A stretch of DNA of 64,000 bases from positions 1 to 64,000 of the forward strand of contig JAFUFT010000039.1 of assembly GCA_017469795.1 (NCBI GenBank). The letters are read 5' to 3'. This DNA comes from Oscillospiraceae bacterium (GTDB taxonomy: Bacteria; Bacillota; Clostridia; Oscillospirales; Oscillospiraceae). Numbering within the stretch: the stretch's first letter is position 1; every line of letters starts with the position of its first letter. The translations under genes and the position numbers were made by a program. The notes beneath the pieces were generated by a model. The model saw only the letters and a list, made by a program, of their open reading frames with translations. It ran no database searches and was not told the origin of the DNA. Below are positions 16,301 through 24,880 of the stretch, one piece after another.

Positions 16301-17051
16301 ACAAGCCTTCATCCGAGCTCATGCGGATCGTACAGTCGAACCGGTCGGATCCGTCAGGACCGACGCCGTGGATAAACAGTTTCCCGCCGGATTTGCCCCG
16401 GTAGATCCGCAGCGTTTCCCCGGCAAAGCATTCACCCACATAGGAGATCATCATCTCCTGCATGAACACCCCGTGGGGCCTGAGATCCAGCTCCGCGGCG
16501 TCGCAGGCCAGATCCACATATCTGGTGTTGTTGATGTGTCCGTTGATGTCCGTATCGCTGTAATAGAGCTTCCTGGTATCGTGAAGCGTCATTTCCTCCG
16601 GGAAAACGATACGGGAGAGCGTGATTCTCTTGGCGGTGGGCGCGTCCTCCGCCGGAAGCTCCGCCAGATGCTCCAGCAGGATCGGCCGCTTGGTCTTCCG
16701 GTTGGCCAGCACCCATACGGTGGTGGCCTCGCCAACCTGCTCTTCCCCCACAAACAGGTCGCAGTCCCGGTACACCCTTGTACCCTGCGGATGACGGACC
16801 GTCATGCGGATGGTGAGGGTTTCTCCCCAGATGACCGGCCGGTTGAGCCGGACCCAGATGCGCAGAACCATCCAGTAGCAGTTGTATTTGGAGAGCATGT
16901 CGTCCCGGCTGGTCCCGGCCTGCTGGGAGTGTTCTGTGATCACACGCTGCAGATAAACAAACAGGGCCGAGGGACGGCAGGCGTAGGATGCGTCTGTGTC
17001 GGTGGAGGAGATAAAAAACTGTTCCGAATAACTGTCGATGGAAAAAGACAT
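16299..17051 (-). CDS. Acyl-ACP thioesterase (FatA/FatB-like hot-dog protein)
   Basis: A 250-aa tandem hot-dog protein of the acyl-ACP thioesterase family, which releases fatty acids from acyl carrier protein. The N-terminal half has the DTDASYACRPSALFVYLQ helix and an RIWVRLNRP...ETLTIRM strand region. The second half has the catalytic DINGHINNTRYVDLA motif (Asn/His pair). The ATG at 17051 follows GAGGAA. Bacterial members vary in chain-length preference and nothing here tells which. No fatty-acid synthesis genes are adjacent. Confidence 0.88.
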   Translation of the reverse strand: MSFSIDSYSEQFFISSTDTDASYACRPSALFVYLQRVITEHSQQAGTSRDDMLSKYNCYWMVLRIWVRLNRPVIWGETLTIRMTVRHPQGTRVYRDCDLFVGEEQVGEATTVWVLANRKTKRPILLEHLAELPAEDAPTAKRITLSRIVFPEEMTLHDTRKLYYSDTDINGHINNTRYVDLACDAAELDLRPHGVFMQEMMISYVGECFAGETLRIYRGKSGGKLFIHGVGPDGSDRFDCTIRMSSDEGL

Positions 17052-17129
17052 GATGATTCCTCGTTCTGTTTTAAGTAATACTGTTTCAGTATACCAGAAT
17101 CATCTGGGAAGATAAATGCCTCAAATGCA

Positions 17130-17183
17130 CAAAAAAAGGCCGGTTTTCCGAAGAGATTCCGGCTTCTCTTCCATTTTCGGCCT
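17130..17183 (-). terminator. Minus-strand terminator-like hairpin upstream of the thioesterase gene
   Basis: On the minus strand an outer AGGCCG/CGGCCT pairing encloses a GAAGAGA/TCTCTTC stem, followed by seven Ts (17137-17131). It would end transcription entering from the topB side, or act in a leader if the thioesterase promoter lay further right. Confidence 0.5.
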
Positions 17184-17228
17184 GTCTGTGGTAAACTAAT
17201 GCCATCGCAGATGAAAAGAGGAATCACA

Positions 17229-19415
17229 ATGGGAAAGACGCTCGTACTTGCGGAGAAACCCTCCGTAGGCCGGGAGATTGCCAGGGTCCTTGGCTGCGCC
17301 AAAAGCGGCAACGGATACCTGGAGGGGGACAAATACATCGTCACATGGGCGCTTGGGCATCTGGTGACGCTGGCCGACCCGGACGCATATGAGAAGAAGT
17401 GGGAAAAGTGGGATATGCAGGAGCTTCCGATGCTTCCCAATCAGATGAAGCTTGTGGTGATCCCGGAGTCCCGCAGACAGTATCAGACGGTATCGTCGTT
17501 AATGAAGCGGGGCGATGTGGATCATCTGGTGATCGCTACCGACGCGGGCCGGGAGGGCGAGCTGGTAGCCAGATGGATCATGCAGAAGGCCGGATGGAAG
17601 GGAAAGACCAGCCGCCTGTGGATCTCGTCCCAGACTGACAAGGCCATCCGGGACGGCTTCGCGAACCTGAAGCCTGCGAAGGAATATGACAATCTGTTCC
17701 GCTCCGCCCAGGCCCGCAGCGAAGCGGACTGGCTGGTCGGACTGAACGTGACCAGAGCCCTGACGTGCAAATATAACGCCCAGCTCTCTGCCGGACGGGT
17801 CCAGACGCCAACCCTCTCCCTGATCGTTCGCCGGGAGGAGGAAATCAAGAAGTTTGTACCGAAGGAGTTCTGGGGGATTACGGCAAAGCTTCCCGGTTTT
17901 ACCGGCTACTGGCGGGACGGAAAGGGGAACGCCAGTACCTTTGACCGGGAGCGGGCGGAATCCCTGCTGAAACAGCTGGAGGGAAAGGATGCGGTCATCA
18001 CAAAGGTGGAGCGGGTGAAGAAACAGACCCCGCCTCCGGCGGCCTATGATCTGACGGAACTGCAGCGTGACGCCAATCAAAAATACGCATACTCCGCCAA
18101 GGAGACTCTGTCTCTCATGCAGTCGCTCTATGAGCGGCATAAGGTTCTGACCTATCCGAGAACGGATTCCCGCTATATCTCCGACGACGTGGTGCCGACG
18201 CTTCCGGAGCGCCTGCGGAGCTGCATGGTGGAGGAATACAAGCCCTTAGCCCAGGAGATCTACCGGAAAAAGCCTCTTCAGACGAAATATCTGGTAAACA
18301 ACGCCAAGGTCACAGACCACCACGCGATCATTCCCACAGAGGAGCAGGCAGATCTGTACCTGCTCTCCGGGCCGGAGAAAAACATCTATGATCTGGCGGT
18401 GCGCAGGTTCCTGGCAGTGCTGATGCCGCCCTTTGAATACGAGGAGATCAAGCTGACCATTTCCATTGGCGGGGAGACGTTCCTGGCCCGAGGCAAGCGT
18501 GTGCTGAAGCAGGGGTGGAAGGCGGCCTATGACCGCTCGTTCCGCATGGAGGAGGAAGATGGGGACGAGCAGGACCAGACTCTGCCGGAACTGTGGGAGG
18601 GGCAGACGATCCGGGTTGAGTCCCTTGCCCTGAAGCCGGGAAAGACCAGTCCTCCCGCCCGGTATACGGAGGCAACGCTTCTCACCGCCATGGAGCATCC
18701 CTCTTCCGCGGTCAGCGACAAGGCGCTGTCCAAAATTTTGGAGGAGACGTCTGGACTGGGCACCCCGGCCACCCGGGCGGATATTATCGAGAAGCTGTTC
18801 TCCACGTTTTATGTGGAGCGCAGGGGAAAAGACCTGGTGCCAACCTCCAAGGGAATCCAGCTTGTGGAGCTGGTTCCGGAGGAGCTGCGGTCTGCAGAAC
18901 TGACGGCCCGGTGGGAGGATAAGCTCTCCGCTATCGCAAAGGGTACGGCCAGCGACAGGGAATTCGTGTCGGAGATGCGCCGCTATGCCACGGAGCTTGT
19001 AACGGAGGTCAAGGCCAGCGAACGGAACTACCGGCACGACAATCAGACCAGAACGCCCTGCCCGGACTGCGGCAAATACCTGCTCCGGGTGAAGGGCAAG
19101 CGGGGAGAGATGCTGGTGTGCCCGGATCGTGAGTGCGGCTACCGCCGGAATCTCACCCAGACCACCAATGCCCGCTGCCCCAACTGCCACAAGAAGATGG
19201 AACTGCGGGGAGAGGGAGAGAAGCAGATGTTCGCCTGTGCCTGCGGCTACCGGGAGAAGCTATCCGACTTCAAGAAGCGCAGATCGTCGGCAGGAGCGAA
19301 TAAACGGGATGTGCGGAAATATCTGGCCAATCAGAATACAGGCGGCGGAAACACCGCTATGGCGGATCAGCTGGCTAAATGGCTTGCGGCAAAGAACGGA
19401 GGCGACGGGAAATGA
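17229..19415 (+). CDS. topB: DNA topoisomerase III (type IA)
   Basis: Type IA topoisomerase that cleaves one strand through a tyrosyl intermediate and decatenates DNA. The 728-aa protein has an N-terminal Toprim domain (LAEKPSVGREIARVLG and ATDAGREGELVARW). The central domain has SAGRVQTPTL, the catalytic VLTYPRTDSRYI (Tyr309) and DHHAIIPTEEQ. The C-terminus carries zinc-finger-like cysteine pairs (CPDCGKYL, CPNCHKKM, CACGYRE). ATG 17229 follows AGAGGA; an earlier in-frame ATG at 17199 lies too close to that site. It is coupled by an ATGA overlap to exoA. Confidence 0.93.
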   Translation: MGKTLVLAEKPSVGREIARVLGCAKSGNGYLEGDKYIVTWALGHLVTLADPDAYEKKWEKWDMQELPMLPNQMKLVVIPESRRQYQTVSSLMKRGDVDHLVIATDAGREGELVARWIMQKAGWKGKTSRLWISSQTDKAIRDGFANLKPAKEYDNLFRSAQARSEADWLVGLNVTRALTCKYNAQLSAGRVQTPTLSLIVRREEEIKKFVPKEFWGITAKLPGFTGYWRDGKGNASTFDRERAESLLKQLEGKDAVITKVERVKKQTPPPAAYDLTELQRDANQKYAYSAKETLSLMQSLYERHKVLTYPRTDSRYISDDVVPTLPERLRSCMVEEYKPLAQEIYRKKPLQTKYLVNNAKVTDHHAIIPTEEQADLYLLSGPEKNIYDLAVRRFLAVLMPPFEYEEIKLTISIGGETFLARGKRVLKQGWKAAYDRSFRMEEEDGDEQDQTLPELWEGQTIRVESLALKPGKTSPPARYTEATLLTAMEHPSSAVSDKALSKILEETSGLGTPATRADIIEKLFSTFYVERRGKDLVPTSKGIQLVELVPEELRSAELTARWEDKLSAIAKGTASDREFVSEMRRYATELVTEVKASERNYRHDNQTRTPCPDCGKYLLRVKGKRGEMLVCPDRECGYRRNLTQTTNARCPNCHKKMELRGEGEKQMFACACGYREKLSDFKKRRSSAGANKRDVRKYLANQNTGGGNTAMADQLAKWLAAKNGGDGK

Positions 19416-20170
19416 AGCTGATTTCGTGGAATGTCAACGGGCTCAGGGCTTGCCTTGGAAAAGGCTTTATGGATTACTTCCAAACGGCGGATGCAGATGT
19501 CTTCTGTCTGCAGGAGACGAAGCTTCAGGCCGGCCAGGTGGAGCTGGAGCTGCCGGGATACCATCAGTATTGGAATTATGCAGAGAAGAAGGGCTATTCA
19601 GGTACCGCGATCTTTTCCAGACAGGAGCCCCTTTCGGTGCGCTATGGGGTCGGCGTAGAGGAACTGGACCGCGAGGGACGGCTGATCACGCTGGAATTTG
19701 ACGATTGCTACGTCGTGACCTGCTATACGCCCAACGCCCAGGAAGGGCTCAAGCGGATCGACCACAGAATGGCCTGGGAGGATGCGTTCCGGAAATACCT
19801 GACGGCGCTGGATCAGGAGAAGCCTGTGCTCGTCTGCGGCGATCTGAACGTAGCCCATCAGGAGCTCGATCTGAAAAATCCGGGGCCCAACCGGGGAAAC
19901 GCCGGATTCTCCGATCAGGAGCGGGAGAAATTCACCCGGCTTCTGGAGTCCGGGTTTACCGACAGTTTCCGGTATCTGTATCCGGACGCCGCAGGGCGGT
20001 ACAGCTGGTGGAGCTACCGGTTCAACGCCCGAAAGAACAACGCGGGATGGCGGATCGACTACTGGCTCCTGTCAGACCGGTTGAGAGACCGGATCCTTCG
20101 GGCAGAGATCGAATCGGAGGTTTTTGGGTCAGATCACTGCCCGGTGCTGCTGGAAATCTCAGACCAATAA
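19412..20170 (+). CDS. exoA: Exodeoxyribonuclease III / AP endonuclease
   Basis: Mg-dependent base-excision repair nuclease (Xth/ExoA), 252 aa. It has the N-terminal ISWNVNGLRACL, the LQETKLQ motif with the metal-binding Glu, the YTPNAQEG segment with the catalytic Tyr, GDLNVAHQELDL and a C-terminal GSDHCPVLLEI motif with the catalytic Asp-His. The start overlaps the topB stop (ATGA). A long terminator follows, so topB-exoA is a two-gene DNA-maintenance operon. Confidence 0.95.
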   Translation: MKLISWNVNGLRACLGKGFMDYFQTADADVFCLQETKLQAGQVELELPGYHQYWNYAEKKGYSGTAIFSRQEPLSVRYGVGVEELDREGRLITLEFDDCYVVTCYTPNAQEGLKRIDHRMAWEDAFRKYLTALDQEKPVLVCGDLNVAHQELDLKNPGPNRGNAGFSDQEREKFTRLLESGFTDSFRYLYPDAAGRYSWWSYRFNARKNNAGWRIDYWLLSDRLRDRILRAEIESEVFGSDHCPVLLEISDQ

Positions 20171-20190
20171 GTAAAACTGCACAAAAAAGA

Positions 20191-20235
20191 AGTGCTGTGG
20201 CGTTGAAAATTGCTTCAACACCACGGCACTTTTTT
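20191..20235 (+). terminator. Strong intrinsic terminator after exoA
   Basis: AGTGCTGTGG pairs with CCACGGCACT, and an inner GTTGAA pairs with TTCAAC, followed by a run of Ts. Confidence 0.9.
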
Positions 20236-20247
20236 ATGCTAAAGCGG

Positions 20248-20275
20248 TTGACAAATGCGGATAAGAAGATATAAT
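20248..20275 (+). promoter_or_regulatory. Promoter for the second binding-protein gene
   Basis: TTGACA (20248-20253) and TATAAT (20270-20275) are separated by 16 bases. The ~60-base leader that follows contains no T-box. Confidence 0.85.
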
Positions 20276-20336
20276 TATTCAGTAGAATAAAGCAATAAAG
20301 TGTCGGCTGTTTTGGCTGACGATGGAGGTAAGACCA

Positions 20337-21377
20337 ATGAATACTTTGAAGAAACTTTTGGCTGTTTTAATGGCAGTCGCTCTCCTGTGTGCCTGCACGG
20401 CCTGCGGTTCCGGCAATGCGTCTGCCGGTTCTTCCGCTGCGGAGACTGCTGCGTCCGCCGCGTCTGAGGCCGCCCCTGCGGAAAATGCTTCTGCGGAAGG
20501 CAGCTATCTTGTCGGCGTTGTCCAGCTGGTCCAGCATGAGGCGCTGGATGCTGCGACGCAGGGATTCCAGGATGCGCTGAAAGACAAGCTCGGCGACAGC
20601 GTGACCTTTGACGTTCAGAACGCCTCCGGCGATTCCGCGAACTGCGCGACCATCGTCAACGGCTTCCTCTCCTCCGGCGTGAATCTGATCATGGCCAATG
20701 CGACCCCCGCTCTGCAGGCGGCCTCCGCGGCTACTGCGGAGATCCCGATCCTCGGCACCTCCGTTACGGATTACGCCACAGCGCTGGAGATCAGCGATTG
20801 GAACGGTACGGTTGGCACTAATGTCTCCGGCACTTCCGATCTGGCGCCGCTGGATCAGCAGGCCGCTATGATCAAGGAACTGTTCCCGGATGCGAAGAAG
20901 GTCGGCCTGCTCTACTGCTCCGCGGAGCCCAACTCCGTGTATCAGTGCGATGTGATCGAGGGCTACCTCACTGACGAAGGCTATGAGGTCTCCCGCTTTA
21001 CCTTCACGGATACCAATGACGTCACCTCCGTGACCCAGACTGCCTGTGACAATTCTGAGGTCATCTATATTCCTACGGACAATACGGCTGCCAACAACAC
21101 GGAGGCCATCGCCAACGTGGTGCTTCCCGCCGGAGTTCCCGTGGTTGCGGGCGAAGAGGGGATCTGCGCCGGCTGCGGCGTGGCGACGCTCTCCATCAGC
21201 TACTATGATCTCGGCTACGCCACCGGCGAGATGGCAGCCCAGATCCTGGCTGAGGGTGCCGACGTCAGCATGATGCCGGTTCAGTTTGCGGCTGCTGTAA
21301 CGAAGAAGTACAACGCTTCCAATGCGCAGACGTTGAACGTGACGATTCCCGAGGGCTACGAGGCCATCGGCGGCTAA
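20337..21377 (+). CDS. Second TrpX-family substrate-binding lipoprotein
   Basis: A 346-aa ABC_sub_bind lipoprotein paralogous to the protein at 13383. The signal peptide MNTLKKLLAVLMAVALLCAC ends in a lipobox with two candidate cysteines (Cys20 or Cys23). The mature part starts YLVGVVQLVQHEALDAATQG and has MANATPALQAASAAT, ILGTSVTDYA, NVSGTSDLAP and IYIPTDNTAANNTEA. The matching positions in the T-box-controlled paralogue differ, so the ligand need not be tryptophan. ATG 20337 follows GGAGGTA. A terminator after the gene would favour excess binding protein over permease. Confidence 0.9.
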   Translation: MNTLKKLLAVLMAVALLCACTACGSGNASAGSSAAETAASAASEAAPAENASAEGSYLVGVVQLVQHEALDAATQGFQDALKDKLGDSVTFDVQNASGDSANCATIVNGFLSSGVNLIMANATPALQAASAATAEIPILGTSVTDYATALEISDWNGTVGTNVSGTSDLAPLDQQAAMIKELFPDAKKVGLLYCSAEPNSVYQCDVIEGYLTDEGYEVSRFTFTDTNDVTSVTQTACDNSEVIYIPTDNTAANNTEAIANVVLPAGVPVVAGEEGICAGCGVATLSISYYDLGYATGEMAAQILAEGADVSMMPVQFAAAVTKKYNASNAQTLNVTIPEGYEAIGG

Positions 21378-21395
21378 AAGACAAAACTGAAAATA

Positions 21396-21431
21396 GCCGG
21401 AAAAAGGGTCTTCCTTTTTCCGGCCGTTTTT
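21396..21431 (+). terminator. Terminator between the binding protein and permease genes
   Basis: Perfect 12-bp stem GCCGGAAAAAGG / CCTTTTTCCGGC followed by CGTTTTT. A TATAAT at 21439-21444 just beyond could restart transcription, but no good -35 box is seen. Confidence 0.8.
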
Positions 21432-21485
21432 GCTAAAATATAATAATTGTGGCCATAGGCCGATTATTGTTTTGGAGGAATTCCC

Positions 21486-22436
21486 ATGGAATTTATAGCA
21501 GCCCTAATGAAGTCCATGCCCGGTGCGGTCGGTCAGGGAATGATCTGGGGTATCATGGCGATCGGCGTGTATATCACGTATCGGATCCTTGACGTGGCGG
21601 ACCTGACGGTGGACGGCTCACTTGCGACAGGCGGAGCGGTCTGTGTGCTTTTGACGCTCAACGGCGCAAATGTCTGGGTGGCGCTTCTTGTGGCGGTGCT
21701 GGCGGGCGTACTGGCTGGATTTGTCACCGGCGCGTTTCACACCTTCTGCGGGATCCCGCCGATCCTTGCCGGAATCCTGACGCAGCTTGCACTGTATTCC
21801 GTGAATCTGCGGATCATGGGCTGGGGCACCGGCACCGGAAAAGCAAACCTGCCCATCAGTGTGGACAAGTATGATCTGATCATTTCTTCCCGGTATGTGC
21901 GAGACGTGGGTATTCAGAACCCGATCCTTGCGCTGGTGATCTTCTGTGTGGTGATCATCGGGGTGCTGTACTGGTTCTTCGGCACGGAGATCGGATGCTC
22001 CCTCCGGGCCACCGGTTCCAACCACAACATGGCCAGAGCACAGGGCATCAACACCAACGTGACGAAGGTCCTCGGTCTCATGATCTCCAATGGACTGGTA
22101 GCGCTGGCCGGCGCGCTTTTGAGCCAGTATCAGGGCTTCTCCGACATCAATATGGGCCGCGGCGCCATCGTCATCGGTCTGGCTGCCGTGATCATCGGCG
22201 AGGTGATCTTTGACAAGGTGTTCCACAATTTTGCGCTGAAGCTGTTGGCCTCCATCATCGGAGCGATCATCTACTATATCGTGATCCAGTTCGTGCTCCG
22301 GCTCGGCCTGTCCACGGATGATCTGAAGCTGCTGACGGCGTTTGTAGTCGCGGTATTCCTTGCGGTTCCCTATTGGAAGGGAAAGTACTTCCCCGGAAAA
22401 ATCAAAAGCGAAAAGGGGGCTGCATCCGATGCTTAA
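21486..22436 (+). CDS. ABC transporter permease, paralogue of TrpY
   Basis: A 316-aa polytopic permease with the same landmarks as the gene at 14533: GIMAIGVYITYRILDVADLTVDG, LAGILTQLALYSVNL, the coupling region RATGSNHNMARAQGIN and LSQYQGFSDINMGRGAIVIGLAAVIIGE. A GGAGG precedes the ATG. It overlaps the next ATPase gene by eight bases. It lies behind a terminator, so it may be expressed at a lower level than its binding protein. Confidence 0.9.
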   Translation: MEFIAALMKSMPGAVGQGMIWGIMAIGVYITYRILDVADLTVDGSLATGGAVCVLLTLNGANVWVALLVAVLAGVLAGFVTGAFHTFCGIPPILAGILTQLALYSVNLRIMGWGTGTGKANLPISVDKYDLIISSRYVRDVGIQNPILALVIFCVVIIGVLYWFFGTEIGCSLRATGSNHNMARAQGINTNVTKVLGLMISNGLVALAGALLSQYQGFSDINMGRGAIVIGLAAVIIGEVIFDKVFHNFALKLLASIIGAIIYYIVIQFVLRLGLSTDDLKLLTAFVVAVFLAVPYWKGKYFPGKIKSEKGAASDA

Positions 22437-23223
22437 AATCGAACAGATCGTAAAGGTGTTCAACCCCGGCACTGTCAACGAAAAGGTCGCCCTCAACGGT
22501 CTGACCCTGCATCTGGAAGATGGGGACTTCTGCACGGTGATCGGTGGAAACGGCGCTGGTAAATCCACCATGCTCAATGCGGTGGCCGGTGTGTTCCCGG
22601 TGGATTCCGGCAGCATCATCATAGACGGCGTGGACGTGACGAAGCTCTCGGAGCACAAGCGCGCGAAATATATCGGGCGGGTGTTCCAGGACCCTATGAC
22701 CGGAACGGCTGCCACCATGCAGATCGAGGAAAACCTTGCGTTGGCCCAGCGCCGCGGGAAGACCCGATCCCTGAAAATCGGCATCACAAAAGCGGAGAGG
22801 GCCCGGTATCGGGAGTTGCTCAAGCTGCTGGATCTGGGCCTGGAGGACCGGCTGACCTCTAAGGTTGGACTCCTTTCCGGCGGACAGCGGCAGGCACTGA
22901 CGCTTCTGATGGCTTCGCTGGTCCGTCCGAAGCTGCTGCTGCTCGACGAGCATACGGCGGCGCTGGATCCGAAGACTGCGGCAAAGGTGCTGGAGGCAAC
23001 GGAGAAAATCGTAGCCAGGGATCATCTGACCACCTTGATGGTGACCCATAACATGAAGGACGCCATCGCCCACGGCAATCGGCTGATCATGATGAAGGAT
23101 GGCCGCATCATTCTGGATATCCGCGGCGAGGAGAAGAAAAAACTCACGGTCGAGGATCTGCTGGAAAAGTTCAATGTGGCCTCCGGCGAGGAGTTTGCCA
23201 ACGACCGGATGATCCTTGGATAA
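22429..23223 (+). CDS. ABC transporter ATPase, paralogue of TrpZ
   Basis: A 264-aa ATP-binding subunit. Walker A is GGNGAGKST, the signature is LLSGGQRQALTL, Walker B is LLLLDEHTAALD, the Q-loop is VFQDPMTGTAA and the switch His is in MVTHNM. It shares the KVFNPGTVNEK start with the ATPase at 15462, showing that the whole transporter was duplicated. It begins within the permease gene and ends at a strong terminator. Confidence 0.92.
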   Translation: MLKIEQIVKVFNPGTVNEKVALNGLTLHLEDGDFCTVIGGNGAGKSTMLNAVAGVFPVDSGSIIIDGVDVTKLSEHKRAKYIGRVFQDPMTGTAATMQIEENLALAQRRGKTRSLKIGITKAERARYRELLKLLDLGLEDRLTSKVGLLSGGQRQALTLLMASLVRPKLLLLDEHTAALDPKTAAKVLEATEKIVARDHLTTLMVTHNMKDAIAHGNRLIMMKDGRIILDIRGEEKKKLTVEDLLEKFNVASGEEFANDRMILG

Positions 23224-23245
23224 GTAATCATATTCGAAAAACACA

Positions 23246-23278
23246 GAAAACCATGCGCTGTGCGCATGGTTTTCTTTT
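23246..23278 (+). terminator. Terminator after the second transporter operon
   Basis: 13-bp perfect stem GAAAACCATGCGC / GCGCATGGTTTTC with a TGT loop and trailing TTTT. Confidence 0.9.
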
Positions 23279-23319
23279 ATAAATTATTAACAAATTGTTC
23301 ACACACTAATTGGGCAATG

Positions 23320-23328
23320 TGCTATAAT
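23320..23328 (+). promoter_or_regulatory. Extended -10 promoter for the 29-aa peptide unit
   Basis: TGC-TATAAT (TGn extended -10) lies at 23320-23328. The upstream region has TTGTTCACA, which is not well spaced as a -35. Transcription would start near 23335. Confidence 0.6.
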
Positions 23329-23353
23329 CGCGGAAAATCTACGGAAAGGGGGC

Positions 23354-23443
23354 ATGACCATGTATATGCTGAATTACAAGAATACGACCCGGCAGAAAAA
23401 GCTCGGTCTGTCCGGCCTGATCCGGCTGCTCATGCACAAATAA
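23354..23443 (+). CDS. Small basic peptide (29 aa) in its own transcription unit
   Basis: The reading frame begins ATG at 23354 or 23360 after AAAGGGGG and ends TAA at 23441. It encodes a 27- or 29-residue cationic peptide with NYKNTTRQKK in the middle and an amphipathic C-terminal half (LGLSGLIRLLMH). I do not recognise it. It is too short for standard gene calling but has a promoter, a ribosome binding site and a terminator tightly around it. It could be a small membrane-active or regulatory peptide, or a dual-function small RNA. Codon choices resemble the neighbours. Confidence 0.5.
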   Translation: MTMYMLNYKNTTRQKKLGLSGLIRLLMHK

Positions 23444-23452
23444 GACGGATCC

Positions 23453-23477
23453 GCCCTCCCTGTGGGAGGGCGTTTTT
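23453..23477 (+). terminator. Terminator of the small-peptide unit
   Basis: GCCCTCCC / GGGAGGGC with a TGT loop and GTTTTT. It overlaps the end of the converging minus-strand gene by two bases. Confidence 0.85.
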
Positions 23478-23856
23478 ACAAGACATTGAAATAATAAGGA
23501 ATCTCCATTCGGGACAGCTGCCGGAGATAGGATTCCAGTTCCAGCTCTTTTTCCAGAAAGGCGTCCCGGTTTTTCGCCCGGCAGCTGGCCAGAAGCGGCG
23601 GGAACATGAATCCCACGTCATCAGATTCTGTGTGCCGCAGAACCATGCCCAGGAACCCTTCGTGACTGTCCCAGCAGAACTGCGACCGACGGATGAAATC
23701 TTCCGCTTCTTCATAGCTGCCCTGCTGGAAGCGCTCTCCCGCCTGTTTGATCAGGTCTGCGGTCTCATTGCAGATCTGGTCAGTCCGGAGGATACATACG
23801 CTGCAGAACAGTGTGACAAAAACAAGCAGAAGAAGGGGCATGATCATTCGCTTCAT
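23476..23856 (-). CDS. DUF4363-type membrane-anchored protein
   Basis: A 126-aa protein with one N-terminal hydrophobic helix (MIMPLLLLVFVTLFCSVCIL) and a helical soluble domain containing FQQGSYEEAEDFIRRSQFCW and a DVGFMFPPLLASCRAK segment. This matches the DUF4363 family, which is found next to DUF421 genes. It overlaps the upstream DUF421 gene by four bases on the same strand, so the two are coupled. The function is unknown. Confidence 0.8.
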   Translation of the reverse strand: MKRMIMPLLLLVFVTLFCSVCILRTDQICNETADLIKQAGERFQQGSYEEAEDFIRRSQFCWDSHEGFLGMVLRHTESDDVGFMFPPLLASCRAKNRDAFLEKELELESYLRQLSRMEIPYYFNVL

Positions 23857-24521
23857 TTCGGATCCTCCTTTGGAATGATGGTCCGGGTCCCACGTCTGGT
23901 GGCGGTCATCAGATATACGTTATCGGGGGACGTGCCGGATAATTCCCCCAGCAGCCAGCGCCGGTCCCATCCCAGGATTGACAAGTTCCTGGACAGAATC
24001 GTGCCGTCGCTGATTACGGGGAGGGGGATTTCCAGGTCTGTATTTGCTTTTTCCTGGGCCGCGGTCAGCGGAGCATATTCGGGGTAGAGAAAGGTGGAGA
24101 GCCGGCCGCTGGTCTCCAAAATCGCGAATTTCACGGTTTTTATATCGGAAATTCCGTTTTCCCGGAGGCACTGACTCAGCTCATCGAGGCTCAGCTTTGT
24201 CGCGGCCATGGCTTTTTGGTCGATCTTTCCGTCTTTGATCAGAAATACGGGATTGCCGCAGAGGAGCGACCGAAACCGAATGGAACGCAGAGACAGTTCC
24301 GCGCTGATCAGTTCCAGCGCCAGCAGCGTCAGGATTGGGATTACGCCCGAGAGCAGGGGAATGCCGATGTCCTGCATGGGGACCGCCGCCAGATCGGAGA
24401 TCAGGATTGCCGCGACCAGCTCTGTGGGCTCCAGTTCACCGACTTGCCGTTTGCCCATCAGGCGGATGGCCGCAACGATAATGACGTACAGAATCAATGT
24501 TCGAACAAAGGAAACAAACAT
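23853..24521 (-). CDS. DUF421/YetF-family membrane protein
   Basis: A 222-aa protein with three N-terminal membrane helices (LILYVIIVAAIRLMGKRQVGEL, AAILISDLAAVPM, IPILTLLALELI). Two soluble lobes follow, containing NPVFLIKDGKI and the LSLDELSQCLRENGISDIKTVKFAILE signature of the DUF421 family. Members occur in many spore-formers; their biochemical role is not settled. The start at 24521 has a GGTGA a few bases upstream. It is the first gene of a two-gene operon with the DUF4363 protein. Confidence 0.87.
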   Translation of the reverse strand: MFVSFVRTLILYVIIVAAIRLMGKRQVGELEPTELVAAILISDLAAVPMQDIGIPLLSGVIPILTLLALELISAELSLRSIRFRSLLCGNPVFLIKDGKIDQKAMAATKLSLDELSQCLRENGISDIKTVKFAILETSGRLSTFLYPEYAPLTAAQEKANTDLEIPLPVISDGTILSRNLSILGWDRRWLLGELSGTSPDNVYLMTATRRGTRTIIPKEDPK

Positions 24522-24597
24522 GTTTCATCACCATGTATACTATTCCTGAATGGATCGGAAGTTATACTGGCAAAACCGCCAAAACGGAGAAAATCCA

Positions 24598-24625
24598 TTG
24601 ACAAACAGGTGTTTCGTGATAGAAT
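24598..24625 (+). promoter_or_regulatory. Promoter for the alaS T-box transcript
   Basis: TTGACA (24598-24603) and TAGAAT (24620-24625) are separated by 16 bases. Confidence 0.8.
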
Positions 24626-24631
24626 AGAGAA

Positions 24632-24852
24632 GAATAAAACAAATGCGCTGACGGAAAGAAGAACCTGAGATCTCTTTTAGCGACCGGGAATTGGTGAAAG
24701 CCCGGATTGTGTCTCTGGTTCGGGCCACTCCTGAGCTGACCGGGATGACCGGTACGTGACGCCGCGTTAAGGCTTCTGAGATGCCCTTCGGGGTAAATCA
24801 GGGTGGTACCGCGGTATGTCCGCCCCTGTTACTGGGGGTGGATTTCTTTTTT
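24632..24852 (+). promoter_or_regulatory. T-box leader with alanine (GCC) specifier
   Basis: The leader shows the AGATCTC/GGGAATTGGTGAAAGCCC stem I segments, the specifier context TTCGG-GCC-ACTCCTGAGC with GCC at 24724-24726, a CCGCGTTAAGG stretch and the T-box AGGGTGGTACCGCGG (24800-24814). The terminator stem TCCGCCCC / GGGGGTGGA runs 24819-24842 and is followed by a T-rich run. Uncharged tRNA-Ala would favour antitermination and alaS expression. Confidence 0.92.
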
Positions 24853-24880
24853 CAGCGCCAATGATGATGGAGGAATACGT

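Noticed and set aside
20276..20336. A T-box in front of the second transporter
   Set aside because: The ~60-base leader is too short and lacks the TGGTACCGC motif.
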